DNA of 34,573 nt from SAR324 cluster bacterium (GTDB lineage Bacteria; SAR324; NAC60-12): assembly GCA_028282505.1 (NCBI GenBank), contig JANQHV010000032.1, positions 1 to 34,573 of the forward strand, written 5' to 3'. This document shows, piece by piece, positions 33,848 through 34,573 of the stretch. A program made the position numbers and the translations under genes. The notes under the pieces are model-generated. The model searched no databases, had not been told where the DNA came from, and saw nothing but the letters and a program-made list of their open reading frames with translations. Within the stretch, counting starts at the first letter, position 1. Every line of letters starts with the position of its first letter.

Positions 33848-34573
33848 CTAATTTACCTGAAATTGTAGCACCCTCTCGTTTAGTTCAACCCCAAGTCCTG
33901 GATGTTTTGGGACCTCTATGTACCCGTCTGCTATTTCAAGAGGAGAAATCAGCAATTCCTGATACACTGCATTTTCAGACGTATCCATTTCCAACAGCAT
34001 TGTATTTGGGGTGCTTGCCATCAGCTGGATAGTAGCGGCCAATAAAATGCCCGATGAATAGTTATGAGGAGATACAGGAATTCCATAAGCGTCCGCCAAT
34101 GCACAAATTTCTTTTGTCGCCTGAATTCCCCCCACTCTGCCAATGTCCGGCATCGCAACATCCACAGCCTGACAGTCAAATAATTGTTTAAATCCTTGCA
34201 AACCAAATTCATTTTCTCCGCACGCGATGGGTATGTTAGATTTCAGCCTCAAATCACGCATGACTGAAATTTGATCTGGATGTACCGGCTCTTCCAACCA
34301 GAAAATGTCATAGTCCTCCCATAATCGTATGGCCTGTTGTGCTTCTAATAGATTATATCCAGCATTCAAATCGATCATCAATTCAATGTCCTCCAAAGCT
34401 TCACGGATCGTTTTCACTCGAATCAAATCATCCTTTGGAGTTCCATAACCGATATGAACTTTCGTCACTAAGAATCCTTCTTTCACAATCCTTTCTACAT
34501 TCTGGACCATTTTTGCGGGATCTTGTTCCCAGTAGGTATCACTGGCATACGCTTTAATCTTGTCTCGATATTT
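33848..34573 (-). CDS. Enolase-superfamily (mandelate racemase/muconate lactonising type) dehydratase-like, partial
   Basis: The C-terminal 241 residues of an enolase-superfamily enzyme; the N-terminus runs off the right edge of the window, and 21 in-frame codons without a stop extend it to 34573. Metal ligands are visible as Asp in LMIDLNAGY, Glu in WLEEPVH and Glu in ACGENEFG. The AMPDIGRVGG Asp with SPHNYSSG His forms the His-Asp dyad of the mandelate racemase subgroup, and LEMDTSE supplies the next Glu. The second-strand K-x-K motif appears as KVH, so its last lysine is replaced by His. It is likely a sugar-acid dehydratase or racemase. Substrate unknown; it probably flanks the glycan cluster rather than belonging to it. 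Confidence 0.85.
   Translation of the reverse strand, partial: KYRDKIKAYASDTYWEQDPAKMVQNVERIVKEGFLVTKVHIGYGTPKDDLIRVKTIREALEDIELMIDLNAGYNLLEAQQAIRLWEDYDIFWLEEPVHPDQISVMRDLRLKSNIPIACGENEFGLQGFKQLFDCQAVDVAMPDIGRVGGIQATKEICALADAYGIPVSPHNYSSGILLAATIQLMASTPNTMLLEMDTSENAVYQELLISPLEIADGYIEVPKHPGLGVELNERVLQFQVN

Overview
The window is one unbroken block of 31 genes, all on the minus strand, so transcription runs from the right edge (34573) to the left. It is A+T-rich, and most genes overlap by a few bases or sit a few dozen bases apart. Nearly all products belong to surface-glycan assembly: glycosyltransferase-like proteins, nonulosonic (sialic/legionaminic-type) acid enzymes, oxidoreductases, methyltransferases, a sulfotransferase, a lipid-linked-oligosaccharide-type ABC flippase and radical SAM enzymes. 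No rRNA, tRNA, CRISPR or transposase gene was found. The content suggests a Gram-negative or Gram-negative-like bacterium with an elaborate strain-variable surface polysaccharide or glycoprotein; several families (LIC12192-type, TIGR04372-type, ptm-type) are known from Leptospira, Campylobacter and environmental bacteria. I cannot name the organism from the sequence.

Layout from the right (5' end of transcription): (a) 34573-33293, a cut-off enolase-superfamily sugar-acid dehydratase-like gene and a DJ-1/PfpI gene, then a perfect-armed inverted-repeat element (33143-33231). (b) 33119-28243, HemN-like radical SAM protein B, two tandem TIGR04372-type glycosyltransferases and an SDR. (c) 28169-24246, a B12-type radical SAM enzyme, a methyltransferase and the 'sporadic carbohydrate cluster' pair (2OG-Fe(II) oxygenase plus LIC12192-family protein). 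(d) 24252-20039, four tandem paralogues of an uncharacterised WG/NIP-motif family, probably glycosyltransferase-like. (e) 19839-15235, HemN-like protein A, a SPASM radical SAM protein and a PglK/MsbA-like ABC exporter. (f) 15052-8553, a compact nonulosonic acid cassette whose order closely follows the Campylobacter ptm locus: ptmE-like CBS/guanylyltransferase, NeuC/LegG, NeuB/LegI, NeuD/PglD-like acyltransferase, PtmF-like oxidoreductase, CMP-sugar synthetase, PtmA-like SDR. (g) 8563-217, a sulfotransferase, a DUF4862 protein, a second B12-type radical SAM enzyme, an SDR, an AroB-like sugar phosphate cyclase, a Gfo/Idh/MocA oxidoreductase and a methyltransferase.

Working model (inference): the cassette makes a CMP-activated nonulosonic acid; the cyclase, SDR and Gfo/Idh/MocA group makes a second unusual sugar, possibly a cyclitol; tandem transferase families assemble the glycan; methyl-, sulfo-, 2OG-oxygenase and radical SAM enzymes modify it; and the ABC protein moves the lipid-linked product across the inner membrane. 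The most unusual points are five radical SAM enzymes in one glycan locus, two HemN-like proteins with altered substrate-site residues each beside a duplicated transferase set, the four-copy uncharacterised family with signs of gene conversion, and an AroB-type cyclase outside any shikimate context.
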